A DNA stretch of 64,000 nt from JAJDXO01 sp965221855 (GCA_965221855.1 CBDCSV010000009.1:1-64000), one strand, 5' to 3'; shown: positions 18,084 through 28,400, numbered from the stretch's first letter. The notes: generated by a model not told the origin, from the letters alone. Program-made: numbers and translations.

Positions 18084-20119
18084 GCGTTCAGCCCCACGGA
18101 AATAATCAGCTCGCCCGTCTCGGCGACGCGGCAGCCGTCGCCGGCGAACATCACCGTCGTCGATGCGTACTCCTGGACCAGCGCGGGGCCCTCGAATTCA
18201 AATCCGGGACCGAGCGCGGTCCGTTCATGGACCGGGCACTCCACCGGCGCCGTCGGATCGTCAAGGTACACCTGGCGCCGCTCGGGTTCCATACCGCTTC
18301 CGTCGGCGCCGATCTGCGGCAGGGTCAGCGTCGGACGGCGGCCCATGGCGACAAGTCGGAGATTGACCACCTCGACGGGCTCGTCCGCGGCGTGATGGGC
18401 ATAGCGGAGCTCATGGAGATCGTCGTAGGCCTTGCGGATCGCCTCGACGTCGCCCGCCTTGATCAGGTCCAGTGAGACGGGAACCGACAACGTGAACTCC
18501 TGGCCGACGTAGCGCAGATCCAGCTTGACCTGGAATTCCATATTGTCTCCCAGCTTCAGTTCAGCCTTCGCCCGTTCGACCATTTCGTCGTGGATTCTCT
18601 CCAGCACCGAAAAATCCACCTGTTCAAGGCCGGCGAGGCAGGTCTGGATGAAGTCCTGGCGCTCGTCCGCCATGAGCATTCCCAGCGCCGAAAAGTGTGC
18701 GGGGAAACGCGGAATGATCACTGTCGGAATATGAAGCTCGCGGGCAATGGCGACCGCATGAAGCGGACCGGCGCCGCCGGAGGCGAACATGGCGAAATCC
18801 CGGGGGTCATACCCCTTCTCAACCGAAACTTCCCGGACCGCGAGGGACATTTTGGTAGTGGCGATCCGAATGATCGCCTGGGCGACTTCGTACACATCCA
18901 TGCCGAGGGGACCGGCGACTTTCTCCTTGGTGCCGGCAATTGCGCCCTCGAGGTCGAGGGGCATCTCGCCGCCCAGAAAATCCGACGCGCCGACGCGGCC
19001 GAGGATCACATTGGCGTCGGTGATGGTCGGCTCCCGGCCGCCGCCCGAGTAGCAGATGGGCCCCGGATCGGCGCCCGAGCTCCGTGGGCCCACTTTGAGC
19101 GCGCCCACATCATCGATCCAGGCAATGCTGCCCCCGCCGGCACCCACCTCGACCACATCGACAACCGGCGCCATGACCGCATCGCCGCTTGCGTAGTCGC
19201 CGACGTAATAGCCCTCGGCGGTCGTCGCTTGCCGGTCTCGGATCAGGCTGGCTTTTGCCGTGGTGCCGCCCATGTCGAACGAGATGACGTCGTCATAGCT
19301 GAGCGCGCCGCCCACTTCGGCGGACGCGATGATGCCGCCGACCGGACCGGATTCCATCATGTTGACCGGTTTCTTGACCGCCACGTCCGGCGCCATGACG
19401 CCGCCGTTGGACTGCATGATGGACAGATCGCCCGTGAATCCGATGTCGTGCAGCCGTTGCTCGAGCCCGTGAACGTAGCCGCTCATCCGGGGGCCGATAT
19501 AGGCGTTCACCACCGTCGTCGAGATCCGTTCGAACTCCCTGTACTCACGCAAGATCTCGTGGGAGAGCGAGACATAGATATCCGGCAGCTTCCGCGCCAG
19601 GACCTCTCCCGCCAGCTGCTCGTGGACGGGGTTCGCATAGGCGTGAAGAAAGCAAACGGCAACAGCCTCGATATCCAGGGATTTCAGCCGATCGCAAACG
19701 GGGTCCAACTGGGCCGGGTCCATATCGTCCCGAACTTCGCCGCCGGCCAGAATGCGTTCCTCGATTTCGAAGGTCAGGCTGCGGGGAACCAGCGGCCGAT
19801 GCCGATGAAAGAGAAGATTGTAGGATTCCGGGCGGTTGCCACGTCCAATGGTGTAGACATCGCGCGTGCCCTTGGTGACGAGGAGAGCCGTCTTGGCGCC
19901 CTTGCGCTCGATCAACGTGTTGATCGCCTGGGTGGTCCCGTGGATGACGTCGTTGGCCCCGCCGATTTCGAGACCGCTCTTGTCGATGCAGTCGAGGATA
20001 CCCTGGGCCAGATCGTGGGGGGTTGTCAGGCTCTTGGCCTGATAGAAGCCCTGCGACACCTCGTCAAAGGCCATCAAGTCGGTGAAGGTGCCGCCGATGT
20101 CGACCGCCAATAGTGTCAC
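18080..20119 (-). CDS. hyuA: Hydantoinase A / oxoprolinase family subunit
   Basis: A 679-aa ATP-binding subunit of the hydantoinase/oxoprolinase/acetone-carboxylase family. The acetate/sugar-kinase/Hsp70-like fold is signalled by LLAVDIGGTFTDL at the N-terminus, VIHGTTQAINTLIERKGAKT near residue 58, SFDMGGTTAK near residue 275 and FASGGAGPLHA. GTG 20119 has GGGGGAGGAAGT just upstream and places the DIGGTFTD motif at the N-terminus, so it is chosen over the in-frame ATG at 20236. With HyuB it should phosphorylate and open a cyclic amide or activate a ketone. The substrate is unassigned. It is divergent from a LysR-type gene at 20421. Confidence 0.9.
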   Translation of the reverse strand: MTLLAVDIGGTFTDLMAFDEVSQGFYQAKSLTTPHDLAQGILDCIDKSGLEIGGANDVIHGTTQAINTLIERKGAKTALLVTKGTRDVYTIGRGNRPESYNLLFHRHRPLVPRSLTFEIEERILAGGEVRDDMDPAQLDPVCDRLKSLDIEAVAVCFLHAYANPVHEQLAGEVLARKLPDIYVSLSHEILREYREFERISTTVVNAYIGPRMSGYVHGLEQRLHDIGFTGDLSIMQSNGGVMAPDVAVKKPVNMMESGPVGGIIASAEVGGALSYDDVISFDMGGTTAKASLIRDRQATTAEGYYVGDYASGDAVMAPVVDVVEVGAGGGSIAWIDDVGALKVGPRSSGADPGPICYSGGGREPTITDANVILGRVGASDFLGGEMPLDLEGAIAGTKEKVAGPLGMDVYEVAQAIIRIATTKMSLAVREVSVEKGYDPRDFAMFASGGAGPLHAVAIARELHIPTVIIPRFPAHFSALGMLMADERQDFIQTCLAGLEQVDFSVLERIHDEMVERAKAELKLGDNMEFQVKLDLRYVGQEFTLSVPVSLDLIKAGDVEAIRKAYDDLHELRYAHHAADEPVEVVNLRLVAMGRRPTLTLPQIGADGSGMEPERRQVYLDDPTAPVECPVHERTALGPGFEFEGPALVQEYASTTVMFAGDGCRVAETGELIISVGLNA

Positions 20120-20420
20120 GATTACTTCCTCCCCCCGGGATGGTAACGGAATTTGCCGGTTGGTACATCCGCGGACCGGCCGGATATGCGCCGGCGCGTT
20201 CGCGGCTTTCTGGACCGTCCGGCCGGGGATGTCCAATTCGTTTGCGTTCGCAGACTATAAAAAAACCGCTAATGCTCAGGGAGGGTCCCGGATGCCAACA
20301 TGGAAAGCTCGTCAACTTTCCGCCGATTATTCGGCGATCCGCCGGCATTGTGCTATAAGTTTCGGAACAAATCCGCCGCTACAAAATTGCGGCGTCATCC
20401 GGGGAGGGGCGCTTGGCAAG
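20120..20420. promoter_or_regulatory. Divergent promoter region between hyuA and the tandem-HTH LysR regulator
   Basis: A 301-base gap. For the LysR gene a plausible extended -10 is seen at 20351-20359 (TG-C-TATAAG), about 55-60 bases before its start. For hyuA, TATAGT reads on the minus strand at 20259-20254 without a convincing -35. A GC-rich inverted segment lies around 20331-20346. LysR-type genes usually bind such divergent gaps, so autoregulation and control of hyuAB are inferred. Confidence 0.4.
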
Positions 20421-21656
20421 ATGCTGAAGTTCCGAAATTTGTTTGCCGTTCATACGGTTGCCGATCAAGGCACGGTAAGCGCGGCGGCGCGTGTGCTCAA
20501 TCTCTCCCAACCGGCCGTAACCCATGCCGTTCGCCAGATCGAGGAAGAACTCTCGGTCGCGTTGTTCGAGCGCCGCCGGAGCGGCATGTCGGCTACGAAT
20601 TGCGGAAAGATCGTCGTCCACCGGACCGGCCGCGCGATGGAGCATCTGCGTCATGCGGCCAGGTCCCTGGACCGCTTCAAGGCCGCCGACAGCCGGACGA
20701 ATTCGTCGTTTCCCATACATCGCCTGATTACGAACCGCCAATTGGATTCCCTTATTGCCTTGTCGGAGCGCCGGAATGTCGGCCGGGCCGCGGTTCAACT
20801 GGGTGTCTCCGAAACCGCGGTTTATCGGTCGCTGAGGGAATTGGAGACCGCCACCGGCGTCGAACTATTTTATCGCCATCAAGCAATGAACCCGACCCCG
20901 GCCGGCGAAATGCTGGTGACCCAGGGGAAGCTGGCCCAGGCGGAGTTGAGGCTGATGCGGGACGACATCAAGTCCTTCTCCGGCGACTATTCCGGACAGG
21001 TCGTCATCGGCACGTTGCCCTCTTCGCGCACAATGTTGGTTCCACATGCCATCGGCGAGGTAGCCAAGGCCCATCCGAATCTGCGGTTTTCCATGCTTGA
21101 CGGCTCTTATGACGCCATGATCTCGGCGCTTCGAAGCGGAGACATCGATGTGGTCGTTGGCGCGCTCAGGGAAGCACAGGACGGGGTTACCCAGGAACTG
21201 CTTTTCGAGGATACCGCGGCTATACTCGCGCGGCCCGGGCATCCGCTTTCATCGAAGTCCAATCTCATGCTCGAGGATCTCGCGAAAGCCTCCTGGGTGG
21301 TCCCAAAGGAGGGGGCGCCCCTTCGGATTTATTTCGAATCGCTGTTTCGGGAAAATGGGCTGGCCTTGCCCCGGAGCATCGTTGAAACAGATTCATTGAT
21401 CGCCATGCGGTCCCTCCTGGTCAATGATGACCGGCTGACGATTATCTCGCCGTTTCGCGCGGAGTTCGAGATTGAGACCGGCGTGCTGGAGCGCGTTCAA
21501 GTCGATACCCGGCCGTTCAAATTGAAATTCGGTTTGATGACCCGGAACGATGCGCATCTCTCCCCGGGGATCGAGGCATTCATCAGCCAGGCGAGGGTTT
21601 CGGGCCGCCAGATCGACCGAGCCTCGAAGTCCGGCGTATGGCCGAACACCGACTGA
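20421..21656 (+). CDS. LysR-family regulator with two tandem N-terminal HTH domains
   Basis: A 411-aa transcriptional regulator. Residues 3-60 form a canonical LysR winged HTH (GTVSAAARVLNLSQPAVTHA). Residues 106-165 form a second, complete LysR-type HTH (RNVGRAAVQLGVSETAVYRS, with downstream GVELFYRH). The PBP2-type effector domain follows from about residue 190 (SGQVVIGTLPSSRTMLV). Normal LysR proteins have about 300 aa and one HTH. ATG 20421 is preceded by GGGAGGGG. It is divergent from hyuA and probably controls the hyuAB and perhaps the M24-PrpD and ABC genes in response to a pathway intermediate. Confidence 0.85.
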   Translation: MLKFRNLFAVHTVADQGTVSAAARVLNLSQPAVTHAVRQIEEELSVALFERRRSGMSATNCGKIVVHRTGRAMEHLRHAARSLDRFKAADSRTNSSFPIHRLITNRQLDSLIALSERRNVGRAAVQLGVSETAVYRSLRELETATGVELFYRHQAMNPTPAGEMLVTQGKLAQAELRLMRDDIKSFSGDYSGQVVIGTLPSSRTMLVPHAIGEVAKAHPNLRFSMLDGSYDAMISALRSGDIDVVVGALREAQDGVTQELLFEDTAAILARPGHPLSSKSNLMLEDLAKASWVVPKEGAPLRIYFESLFRENGLALPRSIVETDSLIAMRSLLVNDDRLTIISPFRAEFEIETGVLERVQVDTRPFKLKFGLMTRNDAHLSPGIEAFISQARVSGRQIDRASKSGVWPNTD

Positions 21657-21699
21657 TGACCGCCTCCACCTCGATATATTTCCGAGGTTGAATCCAGGT

Positions 21700-22398
21700 T
21701 CAGAGGCCCGGATCGTCGGTGAGCGGGTTGGGTTTCGCCAGCACGCGAAGATCCGGCACTTTCGTCAGGCTGATTTTGGCGCCGTCCACGATCACGCCGT
21801 AGGGCGCCAGCGTGTTGAACGCCCGCGATAGATTTTCCGGGGTCATGCCAAGCAGGGCGGCAAGCGTCTTCTTGTCGATTGCGAGATTGACGACGCCGGT
21901 CGTTCCCTGCTGCTCATATTCTTGGAGCAGATAGTTGGCGAGCCGCTCCACCGAGGTGCGCAGCTTTTGGTTCTTCAGCGATTTCACCAAGTCGCGATAA
22001 CGGATCGACAGTTCCTGAACGATCGACCGCGCGAACTCGGCGTCGCGTTCGAAGACCGCGCGGGCATTTTCGGAAGGGATCATGAGAATTCGCGACGGGG
22101 CCAGTGTCCGTGCCGACATGAGATGGGGCGCATCACGGAGTACGGCGGCGAGAATGAACGTGGCCACCGGATGAATGATGGCCAGTGTCGTTTCGCGGCC
22201 GTTGTCATGGGCAAACAATTCAACGCTGCCTTCGACCACCACATGGAGAAAGTCGGCGGCGTCCCCCTCGGCGATGAGTTCAACCTGTGGCGGGAACCGT
22301 TGCAGGTACGCCGCCTGCATGATTTCCTCGAAGTTGTCCTCGGCCATCCCGGCGAACAGCTCAAGCTCCCGAATCACCGGCAAATCATCTGGTCGCAA
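21700..22398 (-). CDS. Crp/Fnr-family regulator, probable nitrate/NO-responsive type without Fe-S cysteines
   Basis: A 232-aa regulator with an N-terminal cyclic-nucleotide-binding-like beta-roll (residues about 12-125), a long dimer helix and a C-terminal winged HTH whose recognition segment is LLGMTPENLSRAFNTL. There are no cysteines at the N-terminus, so it cannot carry the FNR [4Fe-4S] oxygen sensor; DNR/NnrR-type haem or CRP-type sensing are the options. The start is TTG 22398 with GGGGGAGG just upstream. It is divergent from narK, and its own upstream region holds an FNR/DNR-type box, suggesting autoregulation and control of the nitrate operon. Confidence 0.85.
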   Translation of the reverse strand: MRPDDLPVIRELELFAGMAEDNFEEIMQAAYLQRFPPQVELIAEGDAADFLHVVVEGSVELFAHDNGRETTLAIIHPVATFILAAVLRDAPHLMSARTLAPSRILMIPSENARAVFERDAEFARSIVQELSIRYRDLVKSLKNQKLRTSVERLANYLLQEYEQQGTTGVVNLAIDKKTLAALLGMTPENLSRAFNTLAPYGVIVDGAKISLTKVPDLRVLAKPNPLTDDPGL

Positions 22399-22431
22399 CC
22401 CGTGCCTCCCCCATATGCGGCAAGCGGCTTC

Positions 22432-22445
22432 TTGACAATTATCAA
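22432..22445. promoter_or_regulatory. FNR/DNR-type box near the Crp/Fnr gene
   Basis: TTGACAATTATCAA matches the TTGAY-N4-RTCAA consensus at nine of ten conserved positions in palindromic sense. Its centre is about 40 bases upstream of the regulator start codon on the minus strand. Because the ribosome-binding site must be in the leader, the box probably overlaps the core promoter, which fits autorepression better than class II activation. Confidence 0.65.
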
Positions 22446-22545
22446 ACAGCTTTTCAGAAAACCGAACCGGTCACAACAGCTCGATCAATCGGCAACCAGA
22501 CAATTGATTCGGCGGCACTTATTTTATCGTCGTCGGCCCTGATCC

Positions 22546-22559
22546 TTGACCGCCGTCAA
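22546..22559. promoter_or_regulatory. FNR/DNR-type box upstream of narK1
   Basis: TTGACCGCCGTCAA is a perfect TTGAC-N4-GTCAA inverted repeat, centred about 78 bases before the narK1 ATG. Activation from -41.5 would give a start near 22594 and a leader of about 37 bases. This is the expected control element for anaerobic or NO-dependent expression of narK1K2GHJI. Confidence 0.7.
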
Positions 22560-22630
22560 GTTCATCTCGTCCCGCCTCGTTCAATGTCGACCCGTTCAGT
22601 CCGCTGACGGGGTCAAAGAGGGGCAAGGCG

Positions 22631-24028
22631 ATGAATGAACTGGATGGGGTGAGCGGCTCGACACAGAACCGTATTCTCGGGATGAGCACACTGGCTTTCA
22701 CAGTGTGCTTCGCGGTGTGGACCATCTTTTCCATCATCGGCGTGAAGATCAAACAGGACCTTGGGCTGTCCGATACGGAATTCGGTTTGCTTGTCGGCAC
22801 GCCGATCCTGACCGGCTCCCTCAGCCGGATTTTCCTGGGCATCTGGACCGATCAATATGGCGGCCGGATCGTTTATTTCCTCACGATGGTGTCCGCGGCC
22901 GCGGCCACCTTCCTGCTGTCCTTCGCGACGACCTACGAGCTCATGCTCTTGGCCGCCTTGGGCGTAGGACTGGCCGGCGGCTCGTTTGCCGTCGGCATTG
23001 CCTACGTTTCCAAATGGTACCCGCCCGACAAGCAGGGAACCGCCCTCGGCATTTTCGGCGCCGGCAACGTCGGTGCGGCGGTCACCAAGTTTACCGCGCC
23101 CTTCGTCCTGGTGGCGTTCGGGTGGGAGATGGTCGCCCAGGTGTGGGCCGCCGCCCTGGTGGTCATGGCGGTCGTGTTCTGGTTCACCACCGACGACGAC
23201 CCGGAACTCGCGTCGCGGAAGCAAACAGGGGAAAAGGCCCGAAGCGCTTTTCTTCAGCTCGATCCGCTGAAGTATCAGCAGGTCTGGCGCTTCGCGATCT
23301 ACTACTTCTTCGTCTTCGGGGCCTTCGTTGCGCTGGCCCTCTGGCTGCCGCGCTATCTGGTTGGCGTCTACGGACTGGATATCAAGACGGCCGGTATCCT
23401 GGCGGCGTTCTATTCGGTGCCGGCGAGTATCTTCCGGGCCTACGGCGGTCACCTTTCTGACAAATACGGCGCCCGGACAATCATGTACTGGACATTCGGG
23501 GTCTCGGCGGTGTGCTGCTTCCTGCTGTCCTATCCGGACACCGACTATGTCGTGCGAGGGATCGAGGGTCCCATTGGCTTCACCATCAATATGAACCTGG
23601 TCCCATTCGTCGTGCTGGTCTTTGTCCTTGGGTTCTTCATGAGCCTCGGCAAGGCGGCGGTCTATAAGCATATCCCGGTCTACTATCCCGACCATGTCGG
23701 ATCGGTAGGCGGCCTTGTCGGCATGATTGGTGGCCTCGGCGGTTTCGTGCTGCCCATCGCCTTCGGCCTGATGAATGACCTTACCGGCGTCTGGACCAGC
23801 TGCTTCATGCTGCTGTTCATTCTGGTCGCCACCGCGTTCATCTGGATGCACGGCGCCATCCTGCGCATGGAGAAAAAGGCCACGGTGGCGCAGCGCGCCA
23901 GCCTGCCGCAACTTCCCGAGCTCGCTCATGTCCACCGGCCGGAGCACGAGGGCGCGCTGGGGCCGCGGGGCGCCGAGCCGGGAGAACCGCCTTCCGGCCC
24001 GACCGACCGGCCCACCCCGGCGCAGTAA
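22631..24028 (+). CDS. narK: Nitrate/nitrite transporter NarK1-type (MFS, NNP family)
   Basis: A 465-aa major facilitator protein with about 12 hydrophobic segments. The nitrate-nitrite-porter signature appears as GLAGGSFAVGIAYVSKWYP near residue 115, and a second copy is seen in the other half as GLVGMIGGLGGFVLPIAFG. The C-terminal 40 residues are hydrophilic and proline-rich. The ATG at 22631 is preceded by GGGGCAAGGCG. First gene of the nar operon. NarK1-type proteins are considered nitrate/proton symporters, so it may start uptake before nitrite builds up. It is separate from, not fused to, the second NarK gene 39 bases downstream. Confidence 0.9.
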   Translation: MNELDGVSGSTQNRILGMSTLAFTVCFAVWTIFSIIGVKIKQDLGLSDTEFGLLVGTPILTGSLSRIFLGIWTDQYGGRIVYFLTMVSAAAATFLLSFATTYELMLLAALGVGLAGGSFAVGIAYVSKWYPPDKQGTALGIFGAGNVGAAVTKFTAPFVLVAFGWEMVAQVWAAALVVMAVVFWFTTDDDPELASRKQTGEKARSAFLQLDPLKYQQVWRFAIYYFFVFGAFVALALWLPRYLVGVYGLDIKTAGILAAFYSVPASIFRAYGGHLSDKYGARTIMYWTFGVSAVCCFLLSYPDTDYVVRGIEGPIGFTINMNLVPFVVLVFVLGFFMSLGKAAVYKHIPVYYPDHVGSVGGLVGMIGGLGGFVLPIAFGLMNDLTGVWTSCFMLLFILVATAFIWMHGAILRMEKKATVAQRASLPQLPELAHVHRPEHEGALGPRGAEPGEPPSGPTDRPTPAQ

Positions 24029-24067
24029 TCGGGACGGCACCCGCCAACGCAAGGAGGAGCGGACGAG

Positions 24068-25462
24068 ATGAGCACAGCAAACCAGACCGGGGGACGGCGG
24101 GGACATACGTTGACCGATTGGCGGCCCGACGATCCGGAATTCTGGAAGTCCTCCGGCCATAGGATCGCGTCCAAGAATCTCTGGATATCCATCCCGTGCC
24201 TGCTCCTGGCCTTTTCGGTGTGGCTGGTGTGGAGCGTGGTGGTCGCCAAGCTGCCGTCCATCGGTTTCGCGTACAACACCAACCAGCTGTTCTGGCTCGC
24301 CGCGCTGCCGGGTCTATCGGGTGCGACGCTCCGCATTTTCTATTCCTTCATGGTGCCCATATTCGGCGGCCGGCTGTGGACGGCGCTGTCCACGGCCTCC
24401 CTCCTGATCCCGGCGGTGGGCATCGGTTTTGCCGTGCAGAACCCGGATACGCCCTATGTGCTGTTCCTGGCCCTCGCCCTGCTCTGCGGATTGGGCGGCG
24501 GCAACTTCGCGTCGTCGATGGCCAATATCAGTTTCTTCTATCCCAAATCGGAAAAGGGCCATGCGTTGGCGATGAACGCCGGGCTCGGCAATGCCGGCGT
24601 GAGCGTCATGCAATTCGTCGTGCCGCTGGTCATCACCGCCGGCGTGTTTGGCGCCATGGGCGGCGAGCCGCAGACCGCCGCCGACGGGACAAGGCTGTGG
24701 CTGCAGAATGCAGGCTTCGTTTGGGTGCCGTTCCTTTTGATCACGTCCATCGCCGCCTGGTTCGGAATGGACAACATCGAAAGCGCCCGAGCCTCGTTCA
24801 AGGAGCAGTCGATCATCTTCAAACGGAAGCACAACTGGATCATGTGCATTCTGTATACCGGGACCTTCGGTTCGTTCATCGGCTATTCGGCGGGATTTCC
24901 GCTTCTCGCGAAGACGCAATTTCCCGACGTCAACTCGTTGCAGTTCGTGTTCCTGGGACCGCTGATCGGCGCGCTCAGCCGGGCCGCCACCGGATGGGTG
25001 TCGGATAAGTACGGCGGCGGACGGGTTACCTTCTGGACGTTTCTGGTGATGATTTTGGCCGTCGCCGGGGTGTTGTTTTTCCTCGACATCAAGGAGACGC
25101 CGGGCGCCTTCTGGGGCTTCTTCGCCATGTTCATGGTGCTGTTCTTCGCCACCGGCGTCGGCAACGCCTCCACATTCCAGATGATCCCGATGATCATGGG
25201 CCAGGAGGTCGGCCGGCTGATGCCCGAGTTGCAGGGAACCGAGTTCCAGCGGCAGGCCGACCGGGAGTCGGCGGCGATCATCGCTTTCACCTCGGCTATC
25301 GCGGCCTACGGCGCGTTTTTCATTCCCAAGGCGTATGGCACGTCCATCACGCTCTCCGGCGGCCCCGAGCTCGCGCTCTGGGTGTTCATGACTTTCTACG
25401 CCGTCTGTGTGGTCATCACCTGGTTCTACTACACCCGGCGCAACGCACCGGTTCCGTGCTGA
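24068..25462 (+). CDS. narK: Nitrate/nitrite antiporter NarK2-type (MFS, NNP family)
   Basis: A 464-aa major facilitator protein with about 12 membrane segments, clearly a different subgroup from the preceding gene. The signature region reads GLGGGNFASSMANISFFYP near residue 140 and the following NAGLGNAGVSVMQFVVPL. NarK2-type carriers exchange nitrate for nitrite. GGAGGAGC precedes ATG 24068, and narG starts 20 bases after the stop. In several proteobacteria NarK1 and NarK2 form one fused protein; here they are two cistrons. Confidence 0.9.
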   Translation: MSTANQTGGRRGHTLTDWRPDDPEFWKSSGHRIASKNLWISIPCLLLAFSVWLVWSVVVAKLPSIGFAYNTNQLFWLAALPGLSGATLRIFYSFMVPIFGGRLWTALSTASLLIPAVGIGFAVQNPDTPYVLFLALALLCGLGGGNFASSMANISFFYPKSEKGHALAMNAGLGNAGVSVMQFVVPLVITAGVFGAMGGEPQTAADGTRLWLQNAGFVWVPFLLITSIAAWFGMDNIESARASFKEQSIIFKRKHNWIMCILYTGTFGSFIGYSAGFPLLAKTQFPDVNSLQFVFLGPLIGALSRAATGWVSDKYGGGRVTFWTFLVMILAVAGVLFFLDIKETPGAFWGFFAMFMVLFFATGVGNASTFQMIPMIMGQEVGRLMPELQGTEFQRQADRESAAIIAFTSAIAAYGAFFIPKAYGTSITLSGGPELALWVFMTFYAVCVVITWFYYTRRNAPVPC

Positions 25463-25482
25463 GCGGAGGAAGGAGATAAACC

Positions 25483-28400
25483 ATGAGCCATCTTCTGGAC
25501 CGACTGAACTTCTTCAAACCGGCCAACGTCGGCAAGTTCGCCGATGGTCACGGGGTGACCCGGCGCGAAAACCGGGATTGGGAGGACGGATACCGAAGCC
25601 GTTGGCAGCATGACAAGATCGTCCGTTCCACCCACGGCGCCAACTGCACGGGCGCGTGTTCCTGGAAGATCTATGTGAAGGGCGGCATCGTTACCTGGGA
25701 AACCCAGCAGACCGACTATCCCCGCACCCGCCCGGACCTGCCCAACCACGAGCCTCGCGGCTGTTCCCGGGGGGCCAGCTACTCCTGGTACCTCTATTCC
25801 GGCAACCGGGTGAAATACCCGCTTGTCCGCTCCCGGCTGATCAAGCTGTGGCGCGAAGCCCGCGCGGTCCAAACCCCCGTGGCCGCGTGGGCATCCATTG
25901 TCGAGAACCCCGAAAAGCGTGCCGCTTATACGAAAAAGCGCGGCCTCGGCGGGTTCGTCCGCTCATCGTGGGACGAGGTGAACGAGATCATCGCCGCGGC
26001 GAATGCCTATACGGCGAAAACCTACGGACCCGACCGGGTGATCGGCTTCTCGCCGATCCCGGCCATGTCCATGGTCTCCTACGCCGCGGGGTCGCGGTAC
26101 CTGTCTCTCATGGGCGGCGTCTGCATGTCGTTCTACGACTGGTACTGCGATCTGCCGCCGGCCTCGCCGCAGACCTGGGGTGAGCAGACCGACGTTCCCG
26201 AAAGCGCGGACTGGTACAATTCCGGGTTCCTCATGCTGTGGGGGTCCAACGTCCCGCAGACCCGAACCCCCGATGCCCACTTCTATACCGAGGCGCGGTA
26301 CAACGGCACCCAATCGGTGGTCGTCAGCCCGGATTACTCGGAGGCGTCCAAGTTCGCCGATTTGTGGTTGCATCCCAAGCAGGGCACCGATTCGGCCCTC
26401 GCCATGGCCATGGGACACGTCATCCTGCGCGAGTTCCATATCGACCGTCAGGCGGGGTACTTCGAGGATTACGCCCGTCAGTACACCGATATGCCCATGC
26501 TGGTGCGGCTGGTCGAAAAGGACGGCCGCTACGTGCCCGACCGGATGCTCCGGGCATCCGACTTCGCCGATGGCCTGGGCGAGACGGCCAATGCCGAATG
26601 GAAGACCGTCGGCATCGACGAAAAAAGCGGGGAGCCCGTGGTGCCCCGAGGCTCGGTCGGCTTCCGTTGGGATGAGCCGGGCAAGTGGAACCTGGAGGAA
26701 AAGGATGCGGCCGGGCGGGATACCCGGCTGAGCCTGACCTTCATCATGGAAGAGGACCGCGATGGCGTGGTCGAGGTCGGTTTCCCCTATTTCGGCAATC
26801 GCGAACACGACGTGTTCAAGGGTACCGACCATCCGGACGTGCTCTATCGCCGGCTGCCGGTGAAAGAGGTCGCGCTCAAGGACGGCAAGGCGCTGGCAGC
26901 AACCGTGTTCGACCTGTTTGTCGCCAACTACGGTCTCGACCGGGGCCTCGAGGACCAACATGTCGCCACCGGCTACGAGGACAATGTTCCCTACACGCCG
27001 GCCTGGGCGGAAGCGATCACCGGCGTACCGGCGGAGCAGATCATCTCGGTCGCCCGCGCCTTTGCCGACAACGCCGAGAAGACCAACGGCAAGTCCATGG
27101 TCATCCTCGGGGCGGGTCTCAACCACTGGTACCACATGGACATGAACTACCGGGGCATCATCAATCTCCTGGTGATGTGCGGGTGCGTCGGCCAGTCGGG
27201 GGGCGGCTGGTCCCACTATGTTGGGCAGGAAAAGCTCCGGCCCCAGACCGGCTGGCTGCCGTTGGCCTTCGCCCTCGATTGGGGGCGCCCGCCCCGGCAT
27301 ATGAACTCCACGTCTTTCTGGTATGCGCACACGGACCAGTGGCGCTACGAGACATTGGGCGTCGACGAAATCATCTCCCCGACGGCCCCCGAGGGACCGT
27401 GGGACGGGGCGCTGATCGACTACAACGTCCGTGCCGAGCGCATGGGCTGGCTGCCGTCGGCGCCCCAACTCAAACACAATCCGCTCGACATCGCCGATGA
27501 GGCCGCCAAGGCCGGCAAGGAGCCGAAGGAGTACGTGGTCGATGCGCTGCGTTCGGGCGAATTGCAGATGTCCTGCGAGGACCCGGACGATCCCGCCAAC
27601 TGGCCCCGCAATCTCTTCGTCTGGCGATCCAACCTGTTGGGGTCGTCGGGCAAGGGGCACGAATATTTCCTCAAGCATCTGCTCGGAACGTCCCACGGGG
27701 TGATGAACAAGGATCTCGGCGAACAGGGGGGCGCCAAACCCAACGATGTGACCTGGCACGACGAGGCGCCGGAAGGAAAACTGGATCTTCTCGTGACCCT
27801 CGACTTCCGGATGTCCACCACCTGCGTCTATTCGGACATCGTTTTGCCGACGGCCACCTGGTACGAGAAAAACGACCTCAACACCTCCGACATGCATCCG
27901 TTTATCCATCCGCTGACCGGCGCGGTGGATCCGGTTTGGGAATGCCGTTCGGATTGGGACATCTACAAGGGGATCGCCGAGAAATTCTCCGAGGTGGCCC
28001 CCGAGGTCCTGGGGGTCGAGAAGGACGTGGTCATGGTGCCGATCCTGCACGACACCCCGGCGGAAATGGCTCAGGCCTTCGACGTGAAGGAATGGAAGAA
28101 GGGGGAGGTCGATCCCATCCCCGGCAAGACCATGCCCCAAATCGCCGTGATCGAGCGGGACTATCCGAACCTCTACAAGCGGTTTACGGCGCTGGGCCCC
28201 CTGATGACCGAGCTGGGCAACGGCGGCAAGGGGATCAACTGGAACACCGCCCGCGAAGTGGAAAACCTGGCCAACCTCAATGGGGTTGTGACCGAGGAAG
28301 GTCCGACCAAGGGTATGCCCCGGATCGAAAGCGACATCGACGCCACCGAGGTGATCCTCATGCTGGCGCCCGAAACCAACGGCGAGGTCGCCGTGAAGGC

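Noticed and set aside
16278..18395. A 705-codon plus-strand open frame opposite hyuB
   Set aside because: Composition of a shadow frame (rich in Arg, Asp, His, Val), no domain recognised, and hyuB on the other strand is clear.
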